NCBI RefSeq assembly: GCF_027531815.1
Contig: NZ_JAPZSK010000005.1
Span: 1 to 64,000, forward strand
Source: Gemmatimonas sp.
Lineage (GTDB): Bacteria; Gemmatimonadota; Gemmatimonadetes; Gemmatimonadales; Gemmatimonadaceae
Direction: 5' to 3'
Length of the DNA: 64,000 bases
Part shown: piece by piece, positions 17,719 to 28,062 of the stretch
How the letters are laid out: each line of letters opens with the position of its first letter
How positions within the stretch are numbered: position 1 is the first letter of the stretch
The notes under the pieces: model-generated
Database searches by the model: none
Told to the model about the DNA's origin: nothing
The model's input: only the letters and a program-made list of their open reading frames with translations
Made by a program: the position numbers and the translations under genes

Positions 17719-17901
17719 GATGCCAAGGTACGAGTCGATCATGAACGGCTCGTGAATACCACATGGCGGTCGCCGACGGCCAATCGTGCATTTCGTCACA
17801 CGGCGGGCGATGACGCACTCAAGAAGTGCGCGACGAGCGCCGATCTCTTCAGGTGTGGCGGAGTTTCCTACCGCCGTGTGCTCTCTCCAGCTCCCCCCGA
17901 C

Positions 17902-18255
17902 GTGCCCGTACCTACGCCCCTGCTCGCCAACGCGGTGATCGATGCCGATCATCACGCGCCCGACCCACTCGTCCTGCTCGTTCGCGCCTACGACCGCGCC
18001 ATCGGCGCGTGTGAGATGTTCGACCTTGCGGGAGCGCGGCAGGCCATTGCCGTGCTGCGCGAAGCGCTCGACCTCGAATCGCCGGCGTCGCGCAGCTTCG
18101 ACGCGCTGTACGCCTGGTGCGAGGAGTGCGTGGATGTCCGGGACTTCGTGGCCGCCGCGCAGTGTCTGCGCACGCTGCGAGATGCGTGGCGCCGCGCAGG
18201 GCAGATGCCCCCGGTGGGCTCGCCGACACGGTGGTGCGATTTGCCGGTGTGCTGA
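17902..18255 (+). CDS. FliS-like helical protein, orphan
   Basis: This 117-aa protein resembles the flagellin export chaperone FliS: residues 20-95 carry the pattern DPLVLLVRAYDRAIGACEMF followed by helices with LREALD and AAQCLRTLRDAWRRA. FliS normally binds flagellin in the cytoplasm, but no flagellar gene occurs in the window. The similarity is by eye and modest. The start is uncertain: GTG at 17902 is used, with GTG 17878 and an ATG-like start at 17752 as alternatives. It faces the histidine kinase convergently across an AACT heptad element. It may have another chaperone or scaffold role. Confidence 0.5.
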   Translation: MPVPTPLLANAVIDADHHAPDPLVLLVRAYDRAIGACEMFDLAGARQAIAVLREALDLESPASRSFDALYAWCEECVDVRDFVAAAQCLRTLRDAWRRAGQMPPVGSPTRWCDLPVC

Positions 18256-18264
18256 GGGGGGAAA

Positions 18265-18362
18265 AGAACTGACAACTAAGAACTTTCACTACGAACTAGA
18301 AACTCCCCGCGGTCGGCGAGAAGTTGGTAGTTCCTGGTTCTAGTCGGTAGTTCAAAGTTCCG
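18265..18362. repeat. AACT heptad element with inverted arms
   Basis: Heptads of the form GAACTnn run from about 18265 to 18305. Their imperfect reverse complements (TAGTTCn, AAGTTCC) run from about 18320 to 18362, around a GC centre (CCCCGCGGTCGGCG). The element fills the whole gap between convergent genes. The same family occurs at 24685 and 59643. Confidence 0.75.
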
Positions 18363-18374
18363 AAGCGACAATCA

Positions 18375-19754
18375 TCAGTCGCCGGTTCCCCGCCCCAACT
18401 CCACGACAAAGCTCGCCCCGCCGAGTGCACTGTCGTCCACCCGGATCGTGCCACCGTGACGCCGCACGATCCACGCAGCAATCGCGAGGCCGAGCCCGCT
18501 GCCGTCGGCCCGGCGATGCCGCGCCTCCTCGCCGCGGAAGAAGCGATCGAAGATGCGCGTCCGGTCTGCCACTGGCACCCCGCGGCCGTTGTCGTCCACC
18601 GTGAGCACCACGAGGTCGGAGCGTGCCTGCACGGACACACGCACCGCGCCGGGCGTACCGCTGTAGCGCAACGCGTTATCCATGAGTACGCCGCAGAGGC
18701 GCGCCAGCAGCACGGCGTCGCCGCGCACGGCGGCCTCCTCCAGCGCGCCCACGGTGAGCGTGACCCCGAGCTGCTCGGCCTGCGGCTGCCAGCGCGGCAG
18801 CTGATCGGCGACGAGGTCGTCGAGAAAGAGCCGCTCGGCGTGGGCGACCGCCTCGTCGCCCGCCGCATCGGCGCGGGCCAGCTGCAGCAGCTCGTCGACC
18901 TGATGCGTGATGGCGCGCAGTTCGGCGTCGAGCGCGCGCAGAATCTCCGTGCGATCGGCACCCGTGGCGACGTCGGGGGCCTTGAGCAGGGCGAGCTCCA
19001 CCCGCGCGCGCATGCGGGCAATGGGGGTGCGCAGTTCATGGGCCGCGTCGGCGATGAACTGCCGCTGCTGCGCCAGTGCTCCGTCGAGCCGGTCGAGCAG
19101 CGCATTGAAGCGCGTCCCGAGCCGGCCAAGCTCGTCGTCGGGATTGGTGACCGGCAGGCGGGTACCACTGGCGGGGGCAATACGCGCCGCCGCGTCGGCC
19201 ATGCTTCCCATCGGCGAGAGCGTCCGCCCGGTCAGCCACCACCCGGCCACCGCCGCCGTGAGTACGAGCAGGGGAATGCCAAAGAGGAACCAGCGGTCGA
19301 TGCGCGCCTGCAGGGCCAGCATGTTGGTCATGCTCGCATCCACCTCCACCTGCCACCCCGGCGCCAGGTCGGCGTCGAGGGGGAAGCGCACCGACTGCAG
19401 GGGCGTGCGGAGCGCCGGCACCGCGGGGGTGGCCAGCACACGATTGCCGCGGAAGCGCCGCCCGTCGGGCGCCCGGTAGCGAATGATGCGGTCCTCGAAG
19501 ACCAGCTCACCGGAAATGTGCGTGAGGGTGGCCTCGATGGTGCGATACTCGTTGACCTCCGTGCGGAAGAACTGGGTGACCAGCCCCGCCGACGCGCGCA
19601 CCGATTCCTCGAACTCGCGCTGCAGGGTGGCGCGCAGGGCAAAGCGCAGCACCGTGGCCGCCCCCACGAGCACCACCAGCAGCGTCGCGGCATAGAGCGC
19701 GGTGAAGCGGAGGCGAATGCGCGGGCGGCTGGCCTCCGTGGCGACCGGACTCAC
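18375..19754 (-). CDS. Sensor histidine kinase, OmpR-partner type
   Basis: This 459-aa membrane sensor autophosphorylates and passes phosphate to the response regulator encoded just upstream. It has a membrane segment at 19-40, a periplasmic sensor of about 115 residues, a second membrane segment at 157-177 and a HAMP domain. The HisKA box has phospho-acceptor H239 in AAHELRTPIARM. The ATPase domain keeps its N box (DNALRYS), DNGRGV and GSGLGLAIA. The GTG at 19754 starts 29 bases after the regulator. The sensor loop lacks a Met- or His-rich site, so a metal signal is not obvious despite the metal pump nearby. Confidence 0.9.
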   Translation of the reverse strand: MSPVATEASRPRIRLRFTALYAATLLVVLVGAATVLRFALRATLQREFEESVRASAGLVTQFFRTEVNEYRTIEATLTHISGELVFEDRIIRYRAPDGRRFRGNRVLATPAVPALRTPLQSVRFPLDADLAPGWQVEVDASMTNMLALQARIDRWFLFGIPLLVLTAAVAGWWLTGRTLSPMGSMADAAARIAPASGTRLPVTNPDDELGRLGTRFNALLDRLDGALAQQRQFIADAAHELRTPIARMRARVELALLKAPDVATGADRTEILRALDAELRAITHQVDELLQLARADAAGDEAVAHAERLFLDDLVADQLPRWQPQAEQLGVTLTVGALEEAAVRGDAVLLARLCGVLMDNALRYSGTPGAVRVSVQARSDLVVLTVDDNGRGVPVADRTRIFDRFFRGEEARHRRADGSGLGLAIAAWIVRRHGGTIRVDDSALGGASFVVELGRGTGD

Positions 19755-19782
19755 GAGACCAACTCCGGCACGACGCGGCGAC

Positions 19783-20460
19783 TCACGGGCGCGGCGCCGC
19801 CAGCCGGTACCCGGCCCCGCGCACGGTACTGAGCAGCGGTTCGTCTTCCGGGCCGTCCACCTTGCGCCGCAGCCGGGCGATATACACGTCGATGACGTTG
19901 CTCGAGGGATCGAAGTTGTCGTCCCAGGCGTGCTCGCCGATGTACTCGCGGGTGAGCACGCGGCCGGCGGCGCGCATGAGGACCTCCAGCACCGCAAACT
20001 CCTTGGTGGTGAGGGCCATCACCCGCGCCCCGCGGCGGGCTTCTCGCGTGGCCGGATCGAGCACCAGGTCGTGCACCCGCAACACCGTGGGCGCGGCATG
20101 ATCGGGGCGGCGCAGCAACGCGCGCACGCGGGCCACGAGCTCCCCGAGCGCATAGGGCTTCACGAGGTAGTCGTCGGCGCCGAGATCGAGGCCGGCAATG
20201 CGATCCTCCACCCCGTCCCGCGCCGTGGCCATGAGAATGCGGGGGGCTGGTACCCGGCGCCGAAACAGGGTACACAGGGCAAACCCGTCGTCGTCGGGGA
20301 GCCGCACATCCAGCACGACGGCGTCGTAGGGGCTGACGGCGGCGAGTTCTCGCGCCATCGTCCCGGTGGCGGCAGGATCCACGGCAAACCCCGACGCGCG
20401 CAGGTACGCCGTAGCACTGTCGCGCAAGGTATCGTCGTCTTCCACCAGCAGGACGCGCAT
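19783..20460 (-). CDS. OmpR/PhoB-family response regulator
   Basis: This 225-aa DNA-binding regulator has a receiver domain (1-118) with acidic pocket E7-D8-D9, phospho-acceptor D51 in VVLDVRLP and the conserved K in DYLVKPY. A winged-helix DNA-binding domain follows (about 130-222), ending in the typical VIDVYIARLRRKVD and VRGAGYRL. It is co-transcribed with the downstream kinase. By position the pair could control the czcCBA-like efflux operon at 12-17.7 kb, but an oppositely oriented gene and a repeat element lie between. That link is an inference. Confidence 0.92.
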   Translation of the reverse strand: MRVLLVEDDDTLRDSATAYLRASGFAVDPAATGTMARELAAVSPYDAVVLDVRLPDDDGFALCTLFRRRVPAPRILMATARDGVEDRIAGLDLGADDYLVKPYALGELVARVRALLRRPDHAAPTVLRVHDLVLDPATREARRGARVMALTTKEFAVLEVLMRAAGRVLTREYIGEHAWDDNFDPSSNVIDVYIARLRRKVDGPEDEPLLSTVRGAGYRLAAPRP

Positions 20461-20574
20461 CGCTGGGAATCTAGGGCCGGTAGCGCCGGCCCGCATGTCG
20501 GCTGGCATGCCGGGGCGAGGCCACGCCCATGGGCCCCGCCGCAGCCGGAGCCACCCGCGCCGGCCACGCCGGGC

Positions 20575-20630
20575 TTGCGCATTCGCTACGTGTACGTAAT
20601 ACTATGCGAACCCAACACTACGTACACGTA
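20575..20630 (+). promoter_or_regulatory. Promoter with a perfect inverted operator for the SRPBCC-marR pair
   Basis: TACGTGTACGTA (20587-20598) and TACGTACACGTA (20619-20630) are exact reverse complements, with starts 32 bp apart. A weak sigma-70-like promoter overlaps the first arm: TTGCGC at 20575-20580 and TAATAC at 20597-20602, spacing 16. The downstream gene set includes a MarR-family regulator, so this is a likely autoregulatory operator. Confidence 0.7.
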
Positions 20631-20646
20631 TCATCTAGGAGCCACC

Positions 20647-21105
20647 GTGCCGTGGGTCACTGCTGCCACCGCCACCACGTCGGCCTCGGCCGACGCCGTC
20701 TGGGCCTGCTATCGCGACCCGGCCACCTGGGCGGCCTGGGACGACGATGTCCAGGGCGCCTCCATCGACGGCCCGTTCGCCACCGGCGTCACCGGGTCCC
20801 TGCGCCCCGCAGCCGGCCCCCCGCTGCGCTTCCTCATGGAGCGCTGTGACCCTGGGCACGGGTTCGACACCCTGACCCTCGTGCCGCATCGCCGACTGCC
20901 CCTGGTTCGCATCCGCTTTCGCCACGAGCTCACGCCGCTCGCCGGCGGCGGCTGCGAGATCATGCACCGGGTGGAGATGGCGGGCCCGCTGGCCGCGCTC
21001 TTCGCCCGCCTCATGGGCCCCGGCTTTCAGCGGGGGCTTCCTCACACCGTGCGCAGGCTGGCCGAGTATGCGGCGGCGCGCACCGCGCCTGACCATGCCC
21101 GCTGA
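20647..21105 (+). CDS. SRPBCC-fold protein (START-like)
   Basis: This 152-aa protein has the SRPBCC helix-grip fold used to bind small hydrophobic ligands. The opening (TTSASADAVWACYRDPATWAAWDDDV) is typical of polyketide cyclase/START-like proteins, and the C-terminal helix (RGLPHTVRRLAEYAA) closes the pocket. It has no signal peptide. The GTG start at 20647 has an AGGAG five bases upstream, which decides the start. Its last 11 bases overlap the marR gene. The pair lies behind a palindromic operator, so the ligand or its metabolism may be tied to what MarR senses. The ligand is unknown. Confidence 0.8.
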   Translation: MPWVTAATATTSASADAVWACYRDPATWAAWDDDVQGASIDGPFATGVTGSLRPAAGPPLRFLMERCDPGHGFDTLTLVPHRRLPLVRIRFRHELTPLAGGGCEIMHRVEMAGPLAALFARLMGPGFQRGLPHTVRRLAEYAAARTAPDHAR

Positions 21106-21595
21106 CAACGCGTCCCTCTCCCGCTTCCCCGAGCCCAGTGCCAGCCCGGGATTCGTGCTCTGGCAGGTGGCCATCACCTGGCAGCGTGCCATTCGGCACG
21201 CCCTCGAGCCACTCGGCCTCACGCACGCCCAGTTCGTGCTGCTGGCCAGCAGCGCGTGGCTCACCCGCGAGCGGGGCCACCCGCCGGTGACGCAGCGCGA
21301 CATCGCCGAGCACGCCCGAACCGACGCCGTCATGACCTCCGAGGTCCTGCGCGCCCTCGAGAAGATGGGGTATCTGGAGCGACAACCGCACCCCGACGAC
21401 GCCCGCGCCCGCTGCATCGAGGTCACCGCCACCGGCCGCCGTCTCGCCCGGCGGGCCTTCCCGGTCGTTGAGGCCGTCGATGCCCGCTTTTTTGCCACTG
21501 CCACGCCCGAGCTCCGGGCCCTGGCCGGTCTCCTGAGCCCGGTCGCCGCCCCCCCCGCAGCGAATTCCCGCGCACCCGCCGATATTTCCCGGTAG
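21095..21595 (+). CDS. MarR-family transcriptional regulator
   Basis: This 166-aa regulator has the winged helix-turn-helix of the MarR family: recognition region QRDIAEHARTDAVMTSEVLRALEKMGYLER, then the wing HPDDARARCIEVTATGRR. A single cysteine in the wing (about residue 109) could be redox-sensitive, but this is speculative. The gene overlaps the SRPBCC gene by 11 bases, so they are translated together. The perfect inverted repeat 450 bases upstream at the operon promoter is the natural binding site. MarR proteins usually repress until they bind a phenolic or oxidising ligand. Confidence 0.88.
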   Translation: MPADNASLSRFPEPSASPGFVLWQVAITWQRAIRHALEPLGLTHAQFVLLASSAWLTRERGHPPVTQRDIAEHARTDAVMTSEVLRALEKMGYLERQPHPDDARARCIEVTATGRRLARRAFPVVEAVDARFFATATPELRALAGLLSPVAAPPAANSRAPADISR

Positions 21596-21706
21596 CCTCG
21601 TCGGTACCGGGCCCTTCCGCGGGGAGGGCGGCGGCGCGATGAGTGGCTCCACTGCGAACGCGCGTGGCCGCCCGAGGGGTCGGCGCGCGCCGGACACTCC
21701 CCCTGC

Positions 21707-24391
<2,685 letters not shown>

Positions 24392-24404
24392 TCGTTGCGA
24401 TGGC

Positions 24405-24446
24405 GACACAACGGGCTCCGGGCTTCGGCTCGGGGCCCGTTGTGTC
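24405..24446 (+). terminator. Terminator hairpin after acnA
   Basis: GACACAACGGGC (24405-24416) pairs perfectly with GCCCGTTGTGTC (24435-24446). An inner GC-rich stem lies in the loop. Only a short T-rich stretch follows (TTCA), so efficiency is uncertain. Confidence 0.8.
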
Positions 24447-24460
24447 TTCAGCCGTTTGCT

Positions 24461-24720
24461 GGTCGTGGGTCGTAGGTCGTGGCGTGTGCGGGCGACACGC
24501 CCCGCCTGCTCCCGCTCACCCCGTTCGCTGCTCTCTTCGGGGGTGGCCGTGCGCCCTCCGTCGCTCCGCTCCTCCGGGCGCCGGCGTCACCCCCTCAGGG
24601 ATCCGCTCACGGGGCGGCGGGGCTGGCGGGGCTGCCTCGCGCGCGGGAACCGGCGGGCGGACGTTTCCGCTGGTGCATTAGGCTCGAAACTCAGCACTCC
24701 AACTCATAACTCGGAACTGA
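24461..24720. repeat. Gap with two heptad arrays (GGTCGTG and AACT types)
   Basis: The 333-base gap after acnA holds the terminator, then GGTCGTG/GGTCGTA/GGTCGTG heptads (24461-24481). A GC-rich unmarked stretch follows. Five heptads of the AACT type (CGAAACT, CAGCACT, CCAACTC, ATAACTC, GGAACTG) run to 24720, touching the start of the peroxiredoxin gene. No gene is visible between. The second array has the same unit family as at 18265 and 59643. Confidence 0.7.
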
Positions 24721-24724
24721 TCCG

Positions 24725-25285
24725 TTGCCCGGCACACTCCGCACACTCCGCACACTGCTCCCGCTGGCGCTGCTGTTCGCCGCGCATCCCCTCGCCGCCC
24801 AGTCGCTCAAGGTGGGCGACCTCGCGCCCGACTTCACCGTCACCACCGTGACGGCCAAGGGCGCCGATACGGTGCCGTTCACGCTGTCGGCGCACCGTGG
24901 TGAGACCGTCGTGCTGGCCTTCTTCCCGCAGGCGGGAACCCCCGGGTGCACCACCCAGATGGAGGCGTACCGCGACCGCTACGCGACGCTGTTCAAGGGT
25001 GGCCAGCAGGTCACGCTCGTGGGGGTGAGCACCGACGACGCTGCGGACCTCACCGGTTGGGCGCGCAAGAAGAGTTTCCCGTTCCGCTTCGCCACCGACG
25101 GCAACAAGGCGGTTGGCAAGAGCTACGGCGCCAGCGGCATGCTCTGGCACAAGCGGCACCTGTACGTGATCGACCCGCAGGGGCGCATTGCCTACATCGC
25201 GCGGCCGTTCAACCAGATGTCCGAAACCGCGTATGACGCGCTCGCCGCCGCCGTGACGGCGGCGAGCCCGGCACACACCCGCTGA
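24725..25285 (+). CDS. Secreted 1-Cys peroxiredoxin (AhpC/TSA family)
   Basis: This 186-aa peroxiredoxin reduces peroxides. A signal peptide (LLPLALLFAAHPLAAQ, about residues 11-26) sends it to the periplasm. The AhpC/TSA domain (28-180) has the active site GTPGC with peroxidatic C75 (motif P-x3-T-x2-C). No second cysteine occurs in the mature protein, so it is a 1-Cys type needing an external thiol. The start is a TTG at 24725, four bases after an AACT heptad array, and the ribosome binding site is weak. A close paralogue is encoded at 27472. Confidence 0.88.
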   Translation: MPGTLRTLRTLLPLALLFAAHPLAAQSLKVGDLAPDFTVTTVTAKGADTVPFTLSAHRGETVVLAFFPQAGTPGCTTQMEAYRDRYATLFKGGQQVTLVGVSTDDAADLTGWARKKSFPFRFATDGNKAVGKSYGASGMLWHKRHLYVIDPQGRIAYIARPFNQMSETAYDALAAAVTAASPAHTR

Positions 25286-25382
25286 CGCGGCGTTCAGCGG
25301 TCGTCGCGTCCTTGCCGTTCCGGCGGCAGCTTGGCTCGTAACACCGAGCCCCTCCACTTCACCCGTTCCCATCCCGCCCCCT

Positions 25383-26273
25383 GTGATTGCCCTCATCGTG
25401 AACCCGGCAGCAGGACGCGGCGCGGCACAGGCGCGGGCCACGGCGGTCGAGCAGGCCCTGCGCACGCTGGGGCCGCTGCGGCGCTACGACACGCGCGCCG
25501 CCGGTGATGAACGTCGCTGCGCACGCACCGCCTGCGAGGATGGCGCCACCGTGGTGGCGGTAGTGGGCGGTGACGGGTCGGTGCACCACACCGTGCGTGG
25601 CCTGCTCGAGGCGGCGGGGCCGGCACCGGCGCACACCATTCCGCTCGCCATCTACGCCGCGGGAACCGGCAACGATCTCGTGAAGTCGCTCGGCACGCCT
25701 GCACACGACGTGCGGGCCATGACCGAGCTGGTCGCTCGCAGAGAAACCCGCCACCTCGACGTGGGATACATCGACGACGTGCCCTTCGTGAATGCCGCCG
25801 GGCTGGGCTTCGACGTGGAGGTGCTGGAACGCATGCAGCACCAGCGCTGGCTGTCGGGGACCGCCGCCTATGTCGTGACCGCCCTGCGCGCACTCTTCGG
25901 CTATACCGGCTACCACGCCTCGCTGGTCACGCCGCAGACTCGGCAGGACGGACCGCATCTGCTCACGGTCTTTGCCAACGGGCACACCTTCGGGGGCACG
26001 TTTCGCATTGCACCGCGCGCCCGGCTCGATGACGGCATGCTCGCGTGCGTGAACATTCGCGCCGTGTCGCCGCTGCAACGCCCCGGGGTGTTCCTGCGCG
26101 CCGTGCGCGGTACGCATCTCGCCCACGCCTCGGTGACGCACGACACGGGCGACACGTTCACCATCGTTTCCCCTGGCCCGCTCCCCTTTGAAGCCGACGG
26201 TGAGCGCTATCGCAGTCGCGGTGCCAAGATTCACATTCGCGTGGAACCGCGACGACTCACCGTGATCACGTGA
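25383..26273 (+). CDS. YegS/diacylglycerol-kinase-like lipid kinase
   Basis: This 296-aa kinase probably phosphorylates a lipid alcohol such as diacylglycerol. The DAGK catalytic domain begins MIALIVNPAAGRG, with the nucleotide-binding GGDGSVH (about residue 62) and GTGNDLVKSLG (about residue 97). The length fits the YegS/DgkB group. The start is GTG at 25383. Its last codons (ATC ACG TGA) are part of the heptad array CACGTGA, so the stop codon lies inside the repeat. It is convergent with the glycine-zipper lipoprotein gene. The lipid acceptor is not known. Confidence 0.88.
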   Translation: MIALIVNPAAGRGAAQARATAVEQALRTLGPLRRYDTRAAGDERRCARTACEDGATVVAVVGGDGSVHHTVRGLLEAAGPAPAHTIPLAIYAAGTGNDLVKSLGTPAHDVRAMTELVARRETRHLDVGYIDDVPFVNAAGLGFDVEVLERMQHQRWLSGTAAYVVTALRALFGYTGYHASLVTPQTRQDGPHLLTVFANGHTFGGTFRIAPRARLDDGMLACVNIRAVSPLQRPGVFLRAVRGTHLAHASVTHDTGDTFTIVSPGPLPFEADGERYRSRGAKIHIRVEPRRLTVIT

Positions 26274-26308
26274 CACGTGAGACGTGACACGTGAGACGTG
26301 ACACGTAC
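26267..26308. repeat. Six CACGTGA/GACGTGA heptads starting inside a gene
   Basis: Six heptads run without interruption: CACGTGA, CACGTGA, GACGTGA, CACGTGA, GACGTGA, CACGTAC. The first heptad supplies the last codons and stop of the lipid kinase gene. CACGTG is itself palindromic. Confidence 0.9.
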
Positions 26309-26392
26309 CCGCCGAAAACCGCAGCACCGACACCACGGAATTTCACGGAGCGACACGGACGGTCGGCCACCCCTGCGGCCCGGAGCAGGGGC

Positions 26393-26434
26393 AAACGGCT
26401 AACGGCGAACGGCGAACGGCGAACGGCAAACGAC
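26393..26434. repeat. Six GAACGGC-type heptads
   Basis: Six heptads: AAACGGC, TAACGGC, GAACGGC three times, AAACGAC. They lie in the 400-base gap between the convergent lipid kinase and glycine-zipper genes. The rest of that gap (to 26673) shows no gene, though GGAATTTCACGGAGCGACAC-like short repeats of ACGGA occur around 26331-26362. Confidence 0.85.
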
Positions 26435-26673
26435 CCGGGTGACGACCTCGCCCCCACGCGATTGGTCGTTCCGGGTCGTCCCCCGTTCGGTGCCCCCTCC
26501 ACGAAGCGGCCGAACACCTGCTGTCCTCTCCCTGCAACTCTTCTGACACCACAACCGCTTGGACGGTTGCCGTTGTCAGCTCCCACTGCCCTGGTTGTAC
26601 CCGTGGCACACGGGACGTGCCGCCCGTTTGGTGACGTACATCCCCGTCGCGAACACGCCCTGCGCCGAGCGCG

Positions 26674-27240
26674 TCAACGCGGCGTGCGCACCTGATGGCC
26701 AATCATGCCCCCCAGCACCGCACCGCCGAGCGCACCAATGGCCGCGCCCTTCGCCCGGTCACGCGAGGAGATCACGCCAATGGCCGCACCGCTCGCCGCG
26801 CCGATGATGGCGCCCTTCTGCGTGTTGCGACGCTCCTCGTACACCACGCCGCGGCCGTCGCTCGCGCCGCCACTGCCCCCCACGGTACCGGCGCGGCGCA
26901 CGGTACCCTGCTGCGGCACATAGACCACCCGCGCCGGCGTCGGATACGGAGCCGGATAGGCCTGCGCGGGATACGGTGGCGGATACCCCTGCGGATACGC
27001 GCCTGGATACGGCGCGTAGCCCTGCGGGTATCCAGGAGCGTACCCCTGCGGAAGCCCAAGTTCCGCTGGACTCATGAACTGCTGACGGTTCGCCGGGGCC
27101 TGCGACGCGGCCATGAGGTCGGCCCGCAGCTGATCGTCCACGCGGCGGTCATTGCCACTGCATGCGGTGAGCACGCCAAAGGCAACGGGAGCCAGCAGGG
27201 GCATCGCCGCCAAGCGAAGACGGGAAACGAGCGCGGACAT
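26674..27240 (-). CDS. Glycine-zipper lipoprotein with Pro/Gly/Tyr-rich repeats
   Basis: This 188-aa protein has a lipobox-like signal (FGVLTAC, Cys near residue 27) and is probably attached to the outer membrane. The middle (about 63-112) is a low-complexity QGYAPGYPQGYAPYPG type repeat. The C-terminus (about 143-185) has a glycine-zipper pair (AIIGAASGAAIG and AAIGALGGAVLGGMIG), as in SlyB/OmpA-associated lipoproteins. The ATG at 27240 has GAGGAGG five to eleven bases upstream, so the start is firm. It is divergent from the second peroxiredoxin gene. Confidence 0.85.
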   Translation of the reverse strand: MSALVSRLRLAAMPLLAPVAFGVLTACSGNDRRVDDQLRADLMAASQAPANRQQFMSPAELGLPQGYAPGYPQGYAPYPGAYPQGYPPPYPAQAYPAPYPTPARVVYVPQQGTVRRAGTVGGSGGASDGRGVVYEERRNTQKGAIIGAASGAAIGVISSRDRAKGAAIGALGGAVLGGMIGHQVRTPR

Positions 27241-27471
27241 GGAATCCTCCTCGAGAGATCGGGGCGGGCACCGTGCACCGCCAACATCCTCGTCCAAGGC
27301 AGGGGTCATGCCACCGCCAAATCGCCGGTTTTGCCACGGAAACCCCTGTTTCCGGGCGGTCGTTGTCCTCCAGCGCGGTCACGGTCCCGTTCCACACGTG
27401 GACAATCGACGCCCCTGTGGGGTAGCCTTCCTGCAGTCCGTTCCGGTCCGTCTCAACCTTCAGGAGTTCCG

Positions 27472-28038
27472 ATGTCCTTCCGTTCGCGTTGCGTTTCGCG
27501 CCTGGCCGTGCTGGTGGCCGCCGTCACCATGGTTCCCGCGTTCGCCGGGGCACAGACGGCCCTCAAGGTCGGCGATGCCGCACCCGACTTCTCCGTGACC
27601 ACCGTTACCGCCAAGGGAGTGGACGCCAAGCCGTTCAAGCTCTCCGAGCACAAGGGCGAAACGGTCGTCCTGGCCTTCTTCCCCAAGGCACGCACCAGCG
27701 GGTGCACCGTGCAGATGGAGTCGTACCGTGACAAGTACGCCGATCTGTTCAAGGGGGGGAAGAAGGTCACGCTGGTGGGCGTGAGCATCGACCCCGACAC
27801 GGCGCTCGTTTCGTGGGCCAAGGACGCCAAGTTCCCCTTCCACTTCGCCGCCGACACGGAGCGCAAGGTGGGGGTGGCCTACGGCGCCAATGCCGGCACC
27901 GGCTACCACAAGCGGCACCTCTACGTGATCGACCCGCAGGGCAAGATCGCGTACATCACCACGCCGTTCAATCAGATGTCGGCCGATGCCTACACGCAGC
28001 TGGGTGACGCCATCACCAAGTCCGCCGGCACGAAGTAA
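27472..28038 (+). CDS. Secreted 1-Cys peroxiredoxin, second copy
   Basis: This 188-aa protein is a close paralogue of the one at 24725. It shares a signal peptide (LVAAVTMVPAFAGAQ), the sequences LKVGDAAPDF and SVTTVTAKG, and the tail ending RHLYVIDPQGKIAYI. The peroxidatic C78 is in RTSGC, where Ser replaces the Pro of TPGC. No resolving cysteine is present in the mature part. An AGGAG lies 7 bases before the ATG. The two copies flank the lipid kinase and lipoprotein genes, so a local duplication is likely. It should detoxify periplasmic peroxide. Confidence 0.9.
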   Translation: MSFRSRCVSRLAVLVAAVTMVPAFAGAQTALKVGDAAPDFSVTTVTAKGVDAKPFKLSEHKGETVVLAFFPKARTSGCTVQMESYRDKYADLFKGGKKVTLVGVSIDPDTALVSWAKDAKFPFHFAADTERKVGVAYGANAGTGYHKRHLYVIDPQGKIAYITTPFNQMSADAYTQLGDAITKSAGTK

Positions 28039-28062
28039 CCGGGTAGCGGTGTCGACACTGCC

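Noticed and set aside
15155-17818. A single long protein covering both the adaptor and the channel gene
   Set aside because: The N-terminal half is an out-of-frame reading of the TolC-like gene. The real adaptor starts at 16396 with a signal peptide and a four-base overlap.
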